Positions 8,174 through 16,247 of a DNA stretch of 64,000 bases are shown here, in pieces; positions within the stretch are counted from its first letter, which is position 1; the number at the start of each line of letters is the position of its first letter. The translations under genes and the position numbers were made by a program. The DNA is taken from the NCBI RefSeq assembly GCF_041435495.1, contig NZ_CP108644.1, forward strand, positions 2,976,001 to 3,040,000. The letters are read 5' to 3'. The notes beneath the pieces were generated by a model. That model saw nothing but the letters and a program-made list of their open reading frames with translations, was not told where the DNA came from and did no database searches. Origin of the DNA: Streptomyces sp. NBC_01116 (GTDB taxonomy: Bacteria; Actinomycetota; Actinomycetes; Streptomycetales; Streptomycetaceae).

Positions 8174-8212
8174 TCCGCCGCATCCGGCGGAACCGGGGCA
8201 GGCCGGCCCCGG
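8174..8212. terminator. Bidirectional hairpin terminator region
   Basis: Two GC-rich hairpins sit between convergent genes: TCCGCCG/CGGCGGA (8174-8191) and CCGGGGC/GCCCCGG (8193-8212). There is no T-tract, as is usual for Streptomyces terminators. Confidence 0.5.
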
Positions 8213-8222
8213 CCCCGCCCTC

Positions 8223-8957
8223 TCAGAGTTCCTTGCGGCCGCCGCCCGCCGCGCCGCCGTCCGGGCCCTCCAGCCCACGCCGGTGGCGCGCCTCCCGTTC
8301 CGCCTCCTTCGCCTCCTTCAGCCGGCGGCGCTCCGCCTTCGTCCGCTTGCGGTCCACGCCGACGCCGCCCATCAGGGCGAAGCCGGTGATCCGCACGTAC
8401 GGGGCGTCCCGGGCGGGCTCGCCCTCCTCGCTGGAGCCCTCCCCGAAGTCGCCCATGATGCCGACGCCCCGGACATCGACGTTCAGCTCGGGCGGCGCGG
8501 TCACATGGATGCCGCCCATGATCGCGATGCAGCGGATGACGATCTCGCGGTCCTCGAAGTGCGCCTCGCGCAGATCGATCTCGCCGCCGCCCCACAGGGC
8601 GAAGGCGGTGAACACCCGGCCGACCGTCCAGCGGCCCTTGCGGTTGAACCCGCCCCACAGGGCGAACGCCCCCTTCGAGGTGGCGTTGCCGCCGATCCTC
8701 GCGGGCCAGTTCGCGGCGGAGCCCCGCAGCGGGGCGGGAGCGGACGAGCCGACCGGAGCGACCACCGAGCCCGGCGCCGGAAGGTCCTGGACCAACGGCT
8801 CCAACTCCCCGTGCGTGCGGGCCTTGTAGGCCGTTTCGAGGCGCTGGTCGAACTCGTCCATATCCAGTCGGCCCTCGGCCACCGCCTCGCGCAGCAGTTC
8901 CGCGATCCGCTCACGTTCGGCATCGGAGGCACGCATGTCCGGACTCTCACTTGTCAT
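8223..8957 (-). CDS. DUF1707 / cell-wall-active antibiotic-response-like (LiaF C-terminal) protein
   Basis: 244 residues from the ATG at 8957; a second ATG at 8936 (MRASDAERE) is also possible and would match the usual family start. Residues 8-60 are a DUF1707 (SHOCT-like) domain, RASDAERERIAELLREAVAEG followed by LDMDEFDQRLETAYKA. Residues about 90-200 show repeated FALWGG, IAIMGGIHV, GIMGDFGEG and FALMGGVGV turns, the beta-helical DUF2154/LiaF-C pattern. A charged, probably helical tail ends the protein. Relatives occur in cell-envelope stress systems; a role here is inferred only. No transmembrane helix is visible. Confidence 0.85.
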   Translation of the reverse strand: MTSESPDMRASDAERERIAELLREAVAEGRLDMDEFDQRLETAYKARTHGELEPLVQDLPAPGSVVAPVGSSAPAPLRGSAANWPARIGGNATSKGAFALWGGFNRKGRWTVGRVFTAFALWGGGEIDLREAHFEDREIVIRCIAIMGGIHVTAPPELNVDVRGVGIMGDFGEGSSEEGEPARDAPYVRITGFALMGGVGVDRKRTKAERRRLKEAKEAEREARHRRGLEGPDGGAAGGGRKEL

Positions 8958-9101
8958 ACCGCGCAGCCTATTGAACTCACCCGTTCCCGGCACAGACATG
9001 CAGGCCCACGACCTGCGCGCGTCGCCCGGGCGCGTGCCCGCCGCGCCACCCCGGACGGGTGCAGGGCGAGTGCCCGTCCCGACGCGCCTGGTGGGTGCCC
9101 G

Positions 9102-10289
9102 TCACGGCGCGGACTCGTACATCCTCGCGATCACGGCCTCGATGTCCGGCTCCCGTACCGACAGATCGACCAGCGGGTAGTCCGCGGCGATCCGCGCCAC
9201 CAGCGGGGCCGCCGACGCCGCGGCGGGGAACGCCAGCCACTGGCGCGGGCCCTCCACCTTGACCGCCCGCAGGGCCGGTCCACCGCCCGCGCCCTCCGAC
9301 TCCAGAACGATCGGGGGCAGTTCGCCCTCCAGGTCCACCACGAGCATGCGCTCGCTCTCCCCCACCTCGTGGAGACCCGTCAGCGAACCGTCGTACATCA
9401 GTCGGCCGTGGTCGATCACCATCACCCGGTTGCACAGCTGCTCGATGTCGGTGAGGTCGTGCGTCGTCAGCAGGACCGTCGTCCCGCGTTCGGTGTTCAA
9501 CTCCTTCAGGAACTGCCGCACCTTGGCCTTGGAGATCACATCGAGGCCGATCGTCGGCTCGTCCAGATAGAGCACCTCCGGATCGTGCAGCAGCGCCGCC
9601 GCGATGTCGCCGCGCATCCGCTGCCCCAGCGAGAGCTGCCGTACGGGAACGTCCAACAGCTCGCCCAGGTCGAGGAGTTCGACGCACCGGTCCAGGTTCT
9701 CCCGGTAACGCCGGTCGGGGATGCGGTACATGCGGTGCATCAGCCGGTACGAGTCGCGCAGCGGCAGGTCCCACCAGAGAGTGGTCCGCTGGCCGAAGAC
9801 GACACCGATGCGGTGGGCCAGGCGCGTACGTTCGCGGGAGGGGTCGATGCCCGCGACCCGCAGCCGGCCGCCGCTCGGGGTGAGGATGCCCGTCAGCATC
9901 TTGATCGTGGTCGACTTCCCGGCCCCGTTCGGGCCGATGTAGCCGACCATCTCGCCGCGCGCGACCTGGAAGCTGATGCCGTCCACCGCCCGCACCTCAC
10001 GGCGCTCGCGGCGCAGCAGTCCGGTGCGGCGGCGGACCTGGAAGACCTTCTCGACGCCGTCGAGCGTGATGAAGCCGTCGCCCGCACCCCCGCGCCCGCC
10101 GTCGATGCCCGTGCGCGTGGTCGTGCGCGTGGTCGTGCGCGTGGTCGTGTCCGTGTCCGTGGTCGTGCGCGTGGTCGTGTCCGTGGTCGTGGTCGTCTCT
10201 GCGCCCACACCTGCGCCCGTGTCCGCGCCCGTGGCCGCGTCCGCACCTGTGTCCGTACCGTCACCCATGCCCGAGCCCTCTTCCGTCAT
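9102..10289 (-). CDS. ABC-2 type transporter ATP-binding subunit with Thr-rich N-terminal extension
   Basis: 395 residues. The ATPase core has Walker A GPNGAGKST (119-127), the Q-loop in FGQRTTLWWDL, signature LSLGQ (219-223), Walker B VLYLDEPT (239-246) and an H-loop in TTHDL. It belongs to the COG4586-like group that works with two separate ABC-2 permeases, and the two permease genes lie directly upstream in the same orientation, 9 bases away. The first 70 residues are highly unusual: a low-complexity Thr/Arg/Asp/Gly stretch (TTTRTTT repeats) encoded by an imperfect 12-bp tandem repeat. This extension is not part of the ATPase fold. A later start inside the frame could avoid it, but no good ribosome-binding site is evident there. 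Confidence 0.9.
   Translation of the reverse strand: MTEEGSGMGDGTDTGADAATGADTGAGVGAETTTTTDTTTRTTTDTDTTTRTTTRTTTRTGIDGGRGGAGDGFITLDGVEKVFQVRRRTGLLRRERREVRAVDGISFQVARGEMVGYIGPNGAGKSTTIKMLTGILTPSGGRLRVAGIDPSRERTRLAHRIGVVFGQRTTLWWDLPLRDSYRLMHRMYRIPDRRYRENLDRCVELLDLGELLDVPVRQLSLGQRMRGDIAAALLHDPEVLYLDEPTIGLDVISKAKVRQFLKELNTERGTTVLLTTHDLTDIEQLCNRVMVIDHGRLMYDGSLTGLHEVGESERMLVVDLEGELPPIVLESEGAGGGPALRAVKVEGPRQWLAFPAAASAAPLVARIAADYPLVDLSVREPDIEAVIARMYESAP
10111..10198. repeat. Imperfect GTGGTC/GTGCGC tandem repeat inside a coding region
   Basis: Runs of CGTGGTCGTGCG-type units encode the Thr/Arg-rich N-terminus of the ABC ATPase. The 6- and 12-bp periodicity makes expansion or contraction in frame easy. 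Confidence 0.8.
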
Positions 10290-10298
10290 CGTTCCCGC

Positions 10299-11186
10299 TC
10301 AACTGCCCGTGCTCCGGTACGCCCGCAGCCCCGTCCGCCACGCGAGCCCCGCCAGCGCCCAGCAGGCCACCGCCACCAGCGGCGGCAGGAACGCCACCCA
10401 CTCCGGCAGATCGACCGGGTACTCCCGGTCCAGCACGTACAGCGCGGGCAGCCAGCTGACGAAGGCCAGCGGCACCACGAACGTCACCCCGCGCACGAGG
10501 TCCTTCGCGAAGATCGTGGGCGGGTACTGAAGCAGCGTCGTCCCGCCGTACGTGAAGGAGTTCTGGACCTCCGAGGCGTCCTGCGCGACGAACTGGAACG
10601 CCGCCCCCGCGACGAAGATCGCCCCGAAGATCGCCGCACCGCTCACCACCATCATCGGCAGCATCAGCACCTTCAGCGGCGTCCACGCGATGTCCAGGGA
10701 GACCAGCGCGTAGCCCAGGACCAGCAGCCCCTGCGTGATCCGCCCCAGCCGGCGCAGCGCGAACCGGTCCGCCGCGACCTGCGCCAGCACCGGGACCGGC
10801 CGCACCAGCAGGGTGTCGAGCGTCCCGTCCCGGACCCGGCGGCCCACCCGGTCCATCGAGCCCAGCAGCAGATCGCACAGCCCGAACGCGGTGGCCGACA
10901 GCCCGTACAGCAGGGCGATCTCGGGCAGGGTGTAGCCGCCCAGCGCGTCGACGTGCGTGAACATCAGCAGGATCGTCGCGAAGTCGAAGGCCGTCACCGC
11001 GAAGTCCCCGAACAACGTCATGGCGAACGAGGCCCGGTACGCCATCGTCGAGCGCACCCACATCGCCATGATCAGCCCGTACGCCCGGACGCCCTCCAGC
11101 AGCCGGGGCCGCTCCGGGAACGGGAAGTCCTCCGACGCCTCCGGCACCGGGACCTTCTCGGCCGCGGCCACCACGCTCTCAGCCAC
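10299..11186 (-). CDS. ABC-2 type transporter permease
   Basis: 295 residues from the GTG at 11186, which overlaps the stop of the upstream permease by eight bases and so is probably translationally coupled. There are six hydrophobic segments, with the conserved cytoplasmic stretch RVRDGTLDTLLVRPVPVLAQV typical of the DUF990/ABC-2 permease family. It is the second membrane subunit of an exporter whose ATPase follows 9 bases downstream. Exported substrate is unknown; relatives have been linked to drug or viologen export. Confidence 0.88.
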   Translation of the reverse strand: MAESVVAAAEKVPVPEASEDFPFPERPRLLEGVRAYGLIMAMWVRSTMAYRASFAMTLFGDFAVTAFDFATILLMFTHVDALGGYTLPEIALLYGLSATAFGLCDLLLGSMDRVGRRVRDGTLDTLLVRPVPVLAQVAADRFALRRLGRITQGLLVLGYALVSLDIAWTPLKVLMLPMMVVSGAAIFGAIFVAGAAFQFVAQDASEVQNSFTYGGTTLLQYPPTIFAKDLVRGVTFVVPLAFVSWLPALYVLDREYPVDLPEWVAFLPPLVAVACWALAGLAWRTGLRAYRSTGS

Positions 11187-11979
11187 CCTGCACCACCACC
11201 CTCCTGGTCGCGGCGGTCTGCAGCAGACGGCCCGCCAGCAGCAGCACCACCGCCCAGCCGCCCTGGAACGCGTACGCCTCCACCAGCCCCCACCCCGCGT
11301 GCTTGCCGAGGAACACATCGGCCGGGACCTGGAGCAGCGAGGACCACGGCAGCATCCGCGCCACCTCCCCCAGCAGCCCGGGGAACAGGTTCAGCGGCAG
11401 CAGCATCCCGGAGAAGAACAGCCCGGCCAGCGACACGATCCGCATCGCGCCCGCCCCGTCCATCAGCCAGAACGCCGACATCGCGACCAGATAGCGCAGC
11501 GCGAAGCTGACCACCACACCCAGGAACACCGAGACGAAGAACGCCGGCCAGGTCCACAGCGATCCCGGGAGCGCCAGATCGAAGGCGAGCGCCCCCAGGA
11601 ACATCGGTACGACACCGCGCCCCAGCAGGTGGAACGCCGCCCGGCCCAGGTCCCCCGCCAGCCACCAGAGCTGGAGGTCGACCGGACGGTACAGGTCGAC
11701 GGCGATGTCCCCCGTACGGATACGCTCCGTCAACTCGTCCTCGAAGCCGCCGCCCATCATGGCGCAGGCCATCAGCAGGGCCTGCCCGAGCCAGACGTAG
11801 GTCAGCGCCTGGGACGTGTCGTACCCGCCGAGCTGTGGACGCGCGTCCCACAGGGCGATGTAGGTGTACGCGACGATGAAGCCGAAGACCGTGTTGGTGA
11901 ACACCCCCGCGGCCGTAGCCGTCCGGTAGGTGGCGTAGCGCCGGAACGCACCCCCCGCCACCACCGCATAGAGCCGCAC
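11179..11979 (-). CDS. ABC-2 type transporter permease
   Basis: 266 residues if started at the GTG at 11979, which is preceded by a strong GGAGAGG; upstream TTG/GTG codons near 12021 would add 14 glycine-rich residues. It has six predicted membrane helices and the family segment ERIRTGDIAVDLYRPVDLQLWWLAGDLG (here split as GDIAVDLYRPVDLQ and WWLAGDLGRAAF). It is the first gene of a permease-permease-ATPase operon read leftward and is divergent from the penicillin-binding protein gene. Confidence 0.86.
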   Translation of the reverse strand: MRLYAVVAGGAFRRYATYRTATAAGVFTNTVFGFIVAYTYIALWDARPQLGGYDTSQALTYVWLGQALLMACAMMGGGFEDELTERIRTGDIAVDLYRPVDLQLWWLAGDLGRAAFHLLGRGVVPMFLGALAFDLALPGSLWTWPAFFVSVFLGVVVSFALRYLVAMSAFWLMDGAGAMRIVSLAGLFFSGMLLPLNLFPGLLGEVARMLPWSSLLQVPADVFLGKHAGWGLVEAYAFQGGWAVVLLLAGRLLQTAATRRVVVQGG

Positions 11980-12177
11980 GTCCGTCCCCTCTCCCTCGCC
12001 CCCACCGGCTCCCGACACCAAAGCGCACGAGCCTAGTGCAGACGCCCCGGCCCCCGCGACCGTGTTTTCGGGACCGCGATGACGACCGGTGGAGGGAACG
12101 ACCCGGGGAGAACCGAAGGTTTCCGGACGAAACGGGCACTATGGGAGAACTGACCACGCCCGAGGAGCCCCACGGAC

Positions 12178-14487
12178 ATGAGCGACGAGTCACAGCACTG
12201 GGCCCCCCGCGACCCCTCGGGCGCGGCGGCCGCACCCGGGAGCCACCCGGGAGAGCCGCCGGGGAACAGCGGGAAGAACCGGAAGGACCGCAAGGACCGC
12301 AAGGACCGCAAGGAGCGGCGCACCGGCTGGCGGCGCGCCATCCCCACCTGGCGGATGACGCTCGGCACCGTCCTCGGCCTCGCCCTCCTCCTCGGCGCCG
12401 GCGTCTTCGCCGCCTACCGGCTCATCGACATCCCGGCCGCCAACGCGGCGGCCACCGCCCAGTCCAACGTCTACCTCTACCGCGACGGCAGCGTCATCGC
12501 CCGGGACGGCGACGTGAACCGGGAAAAGGTCAAGCTCTCCCAGGTCCCCCCGACCGTCCGGCAAGCGGTCCTGGCCGCCGAGGACCGGGACTTCTACTCC
12601 GACGACCGCGCCGTGGATGTGAAGGCGATGGTCCGGGCCGGCTGGAACACCGTGACCGGCAAGGGCAAGCAGGGCGGCTCGACGATCACCCAGCAGTACG
12701 TGAAGAACTACTACCTCGGCCAGGAACGCACCGTCCTGCGCAAGGCCAAGGAAGCCATCATCGCGGTCAAGCTCAACCGCGAGGAGACCAAGGACCAGAT
12801 CTTCGAGGGCTACCTCAACACCAGCTACTTCGGGCGCAACGCCTACGGCATCCAGGCCGCCGCCCAGGCGTACTACGGCAAGAACGTCGAGGAGCTCACC
12901 ACCGCCGAAGGCGCCTACCTCGCCTCCCTCCTGAACGCCCCCAGCGCCTACGACGTCGTCGCCAACCCCGGCAACAGGCCCGCCGCCCAGCGCCGCTGGG
13001 ACTACGTCCTGGACGGCATGGTCAAGGAGGACTGGCTCGACGCGGCCGAACGGGCGACGACGGACTTCCCCACCCCCGGCGAGGCCAAACCGTCGACCGG
13101 ACTCTCCGGACAGCGCGGCTACATCGTGCAGGCCGTCGAGGACTACCTGGACCGGCGCGGCATCCTCGACGAGAAGACCCTCGCCACCGGCGGCTACCGC
13201 ATCACCACGACCCTCGACAAGCCCAAGCAGGACGCCTTCGTCAAGGCCGTCGACGCCAACGTGATGTCCAGGACCAGCGCCGAACGCAAGGCCGACCGCA
13301 ACGTCCGCGTCGGCGGGGCCTCGATCGTCCCCGCCACCGGCGAGGTCGTCGCCCTGTACGGCGGCATCGACTACACGAAGCAGTACGTCAGCAACGCGAC
13401 CCGCCGCGACTACCAGGTCGGCTCCGTCTTCAAGCCGTTCGTCCTCACCTCCGCCTTCGTCAACGACTCCACCACCCAGGACGGCGAACGCATCACGCCC
13501 AACACCGTCTACGACGGCGACAACAAACGGATGGTCGTCGGCGTGCAGGGTCCCACCGACTACGCCCCCGCCAACGAGGACGACGTCGACTACGGCGACA
13601 TCACCGTGCGCACCGCCACCGACAAGTCCGTCAACTCCGTCTACGCGCAGATGGCCCAGGACGTCGGCCCCGGGAAGGTCCGGGACACCGCGGTCGCCCT
13701 CGGCATCCCCGACGACACCCCCGACCTCACTGCCTCCCCCTCCATCGCGCTCGGCCCCGCCAACGCCAGCGTCCTGGACATGGCCGAGGCATACGCCACC
13801 CTCGCCGACCACGGCCGGCACGGCCGTCACGTCCTCGTCGGGAAGGTCACCAAGGACGGCGCGGAGATCCAGCTGCCCGAGCGCACGACCGACCAGGCCG
13901 TCAGCCGAGAGGCCGCCGACACCACCACCGCCGTGCTGCGCAGCGTCGTGGAGGGCGGCACCGGCGCCGCCGCCCAGGCCGTGGGGCGCCCCGCCGCGGG
14001 CAAGACCGGCACCGCGGAGGAGGACCGGGCCGCCTGGTTCGCCGGGTACACCCCGGACCTCGCGACCGTCGTCGCCGTGATGGGCCAGAACCCGGACACG
14101 GGCGCCCAGACCCCGCTGTACGGAGCCTTCGGCCTGCCCCGCGTCAACGGCGGCGGCGCCCCGGCCGAGACCTGGGCCGCCTACACGGAAGCGGCGCTGC
14201 GCTCCTCCCCGGCCCAGGAGTTCGAGCTGGAGACGGCGCCCGGCTCCGACGAGGAGGACGAACCCCGGCCCGACGAGAGCCCCGACGGCAGCACGGACCC
14301 GTCCTCCTCGTCCGAACCCGCCACCACGCCCTCCGGCGCCACGGAGAGCGACCCGGCCGGCAGCAGCCCGCCCACGTCCGGCACGGACACCGGCGGGACG
14401 GACGGGACGGGCGGCACAGGTGACGCCGACGGCGGAACGAACGACACCGCCGGCGCCACGGGCGGCACCGGCGGTGACGGTGGGTGA
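12178..14487 (+). CDS. Bifunctional penicillin-binding protein (class A PBP, glycosyltransferase/transpeptidase)
   Basis: 769 residues. A basic cytoplasmic tail (with KDRKDRKDRKER from a 9-bp repeat) and one membrane anchor (about 61-80) precede the GT51 glycosyltransferase domain: catalytic Glu135 in EDRDFYS, GGSTITQQ, and KEAIIAVKLNREETKDQI. The transpeptidase domain has the active-site Ser416 in SVFK, SVN at 484-486 and KTGT from Lys609. The last 80 residues are an Asp/Glu/Ser/Thr/Gly-rich disordered tail. It polymerises and cross-links peptidoglycan at the outer membrane face. All catalytic motifs are intact. ATG 12178 has GAGGAG upstream. It is divergent from the ABC exporter and convergent with the GroES-like gene. 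Confidence 0.95.
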   Translation: MSDESQHWAPRDPSGAAAAPGSHPGEPPGNSGKNRKDRKDRKDRKERRTGWRRAIPTWRMTLGTVLGLALLLGAGVFAAYRLIDIPAANAAATAQSNVYLYRDGSVIARDGDVNREKVKLSQVPPTVRQAVLAAEDRDFYSDDRAVDVKAMVRAGWNTVTGKGKQGGSTITQQYVKNYYLGQERTVLRKAKEAIIAVKLNREETKDQIFEGYLNTSYFGRNAYGIQAAAQAYYGKNVEELTTAEGAYLASLLNAPSAYDVVANPGNRPAAQRRWDYVLDGMVKEDWLDAAERATTDFPTPGEAKPSTGLSGQRGYIVQAVEDYLDRRGILDEKTLATGGYRITTTLDKPKQDAFVKAVDANVMSRTSAERKADRNVRVGGASIVPATGEVVALYGGIDYTKQYVSNATRRDYQVGSVFKPFVLTSAFVNDSTTQDGERITPNTVYDGDNKRMVVGVQGPTDYAPANEDDVDYGDITVRTATDKSVNSVYAQMAQDVGPGKVRDTAVALGIPDDTPDLTASPSIALGPANASVLDMAEAYATLADHGRHGRHVLVGKVTKDGAEIQLPERTTDQAVSREAADTTTAVLRSVVEGGTGAAAQAVGRPAAGKTGTAEEDRAAWFAGYTPDLATVVAVMGQNPDTGAQTPLYGAFGLPRVNGGGAPAETWAAYTEAALRSSPAQEFELETAPGSDEEDEPRPDESPDGSTDPSSSSEPATTPSGATESDPAGSSPPTSGTDTGGTDGTGGTGDADGGTNDTAGATGGTGGDGG

Positions 14488-14589
14488 TGGTGACAGCCGG
14501 GGCGGCCACGGCTCCCTCGCGGGCCTCCGCGACCCTGGCCCGGTGACACCGGCCACCAGGCCCCGAACAGCCACAGGCCCCGCGGAGCA

Positions 14590-14654
14590 CTACAGGTACG
14601 GAGCCCTGTAGAAGGCACGGAGCCCTACGGAGGGCACGGAGCCCGCCCTACAGA
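14590..14654. repeat. Three 19-bp-period repeats (ACGGAGCCC) in a convergent intergenic region
   Basis: ACGGAGCCC starts at 14598, 14617 and 14636, an exact 19-base period, between the convergent PBP and GroES-like genes. The first copy sits in a CTACAGG/CCTGTAG hairpin. The element ends inside the stop region of the GroES-like gene and may serve as terminator. Confidence 0.6.
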
Positions 14655-15022
14655 TACAGCCCGGTCGAATCCACCGAACCCTCGAACCGGTCGGCGGCCA
14701 CCGCGTGCAGATCGCGCTCCCGCATCAGGACGTACGCCACGCCCCGCACCTCGACCTCGGCACGGTCCTCGGGGTCGTACAGCACCCGGTCGCCGGGCTC
14801 CACCGTCCGCACGTTCTGCCCGACCGCGACGACGACGGCCCAGGCGAGGCGCCGGCCCACCGCGGCCGTGGCCGGGATCAGGATGCCGCCGCCGGAGCGC
14901 CGCTCGCCCTCGGACGCGTCGTTCCGCACCAGCACCCGGTCGTGCAGCATCCGGATGGGCAGCTTGTCGTCGTCGGCGGAGCCGGTGGCGCCGCGGTGGC
15001 CCTCGTGGGTGTTGTCGCTCAC
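14648..15022 (-). CDS. GroES-like (Cpn10 family) protein
   Basis: 124 residues from a GTG at 15022. Residues 20-122 match the chaperonin-10 fold: LPIRMLHDRVLVRND, a short mobile-loop-like segment SGGGILIPATA, WAVVVAVGQNVRTVEPGDRVLYDPED, and a C-terminal strand region. Streptomyces has a canonical groES elsewhere with groEL; this copy stands alone, with an N-terminal 20-residue extension and a C-terminal tail, so it may be a divergent paralog rather than the GroEL partner. A DUF3618 gene lies upstream on the same strand. Confidence 0.85.
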   Translation of the reverse strand: MSDNTHEGHRGATGSADDDKLPIRMLHDRVLVRNDASEGERRSGGGILIPATAAVGRRLAWAVVVAVGQNVRTVEPGDRVLYDPEDRAEVEVRGVAYVLMRERDLHAVAADRFEGSVDSTGLYL

Positions 15023-15120
15023 GCCCGCAACCTACCTGCCGGACCCCGGACCGTACGCCTCCGGGTGCGGAACGCCACCGGACGCGCACCGGCCGGCCAC
15101 CACCGGTCGCTCGCGGCGGC

Positions 15121-15438
15121 CTACTTGCGGCGGCGCCCGGACAAGGTGAGCAGCCCCACCACGCCGACCACCAGCAGAGCCGCGGGAATCACCCGCTCCA
15201 GCCGCGGAGAGCCGTCCTCCGCGACGAACTGCGCCTTCACCTCCGACACCGAGCGGTTCACCGCGACGAAGGCACGGCCGGCCGTCCGGTCCACGGACTG
15301 GGCCGCCTTCGCCTTGGCGTCACCGATGATCGTCTTCGGGTGTACCCGCACCCCGATCTCGTCGAGCACCACAGCGAGCTGCTCGCGCCTGCTGATGATG
15401 TCCGCCTCGATCTGCGCAGGGGTCCTGGCATCCGACAC
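15121..15438 (-). CDS. DUF3618 family membrane protein
   Basis: 105 residues from a GTG at 15438. The N-terminal part carries the DUF3618 signature (TPAQIEADIISRREQLAVVLDEI), a helical region follows, and the C-terminus is a single transmembrane helix (VIPAALLVVGVVGLLTL) ending in basic residues. It is a tail-anchored membrane protein of unknown function, widely conserved in actinobacteria. It is divergent from bcp. Confidence 0.88.
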   Translation of the reverse strand: MSDARTPAQIEADIISRREQLAVVLDEIGVRVHPKTIIGDAKAKAAQSVDRTAGRAFVAVNRSVSEVKAQFVAEDGSPRLERVIPAALLVVGVVGLLTLSGRRRK

Positions 15439-15580
15439 TGCGCCGCCTCCGTGGTCGTCGTCCGGTAAACCTTCGTCTGAACCTTCATCGACAGTCTGTC
15501 AGCTCGAACCCCCGCACACCCGGCGGCACCCCTATTACCCTCGGTCCCGTCCGACCCGTGCACCACCCGAGGAGAACCAC

Positions 15581-16048
15581 ATGAGCGAGCGACTGAAGCC
15601 CGGCGACACCGCTCCCGCCTTCACCCTTCCCGACGCCGACGGCAACGAGGTGTCGCTCGCGGACCACAAGGGCCGCAAGGTCATCGTGTACTTCTACCCG
15701 GCCGCTCTTACCCCCGGATGCACCAAGCAGGCCTGCGACTTCACCGACAACCTCGACCTCCTGACGAGCGCCGGGTACGACGTCATCGGCGTCTCCCCCG
15801 ACAAGCCGGAGAAGCTCGCGAAGTTCCGCGACACGGAGAACCTCAAGGTCACTCTGGTGGGCGACCCGGCCAAGGAAACCTTGGAGGCCTACGGCGCCTT
15901 CGGCGAGAAGAAGCTCTACGGCAAAGTGGTGACGGGCGTGATCCGTTCCACCGTCGTCGTCGACGAGGACGGCAAGATCGAGCACGCGTTCTACAACGTG
16001 AAGGCGACCGGCCACGTCGCGAAGATCATCAGGGATCTGGGCATCTGA
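15581..16048 (+). CDS. bcp: Thioredoxin-dependent thiol peroxidase (Bcp/PrxQ)
   Basis: 155 residues, a standard Bcp length. It reduces hydroperoxides in the cytoplasm. The peroxidatic Cys47 lies in PAALTPGC and the resolving Cys52 is five residues later, the atypical two-cysteine arrangement of PrxQ. GDTAPAFTLPDADG, VIVYFYP and VIGVSPD are typical of the AhpC/TSA fold. GGAG lies upstream of the ATG. It is followed by a strong palindromic terminator. Confidence 0.95.
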   Translation: MSERLKPGDTAPAFTLPDADGNEVSLADHKGRKVIVYFYPAALTPGCTKQACDFTDNLDLLTSAGYDVIGVSPDKPEKLAKFRDTENLKVTLVGDPAKETLEAYGAFGEKKLYGKVVTGVIRSTVVVDEDGKIEHAFYNVKATGHVAKIIRDLGI

Positions 16049-16056
16049 CGTCCCCC

Positions 16057-16080
16057 GCCCGGGGCGCCGGCGCCCCGGGC
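16057..16080 (+). terminator. Terminator hairpin after bcp
   Basis: A perfect 24-bp palindrome, GCCCGGGGCGCC followed by its reverse complement, starts eight bases after the bcp stop codon. No T-tract follows. Confidence 0.7.
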
Positions 16081-16247
16081 CACCCCTCGCACGATTCCGG
16101 CGATCACGGCGATTCCGACCGGCGGCCGGCCGGAGAACGTGTTCAGATCATGTGAGGGAGATCGCATCGGCCCACGAAGTCGGTTTGCGACCGCCATGAC
16201 TGCGCAGAAGCTTTTCCTGGAACGCACTCCGAGGAAAGGACCCGGCC

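Noticed and set aside
8283..11510. A 1075-codon open frame on the plus strand
   Set aside because: It lies antisense to the DUF1707 gene and to three ABC transporter genes with full motifs. Its translation is Arg/Gln/His/Pro-rich without any domain, the usual GC-skew shadow.
12190..14574. A 794-codon open frame on the minus strand
   Set aside because: It is antisense to the penicillin-binding protein gene with all catalytic motifs in order. Its Gly/Val/Asp-rich product has no recognisable fold.
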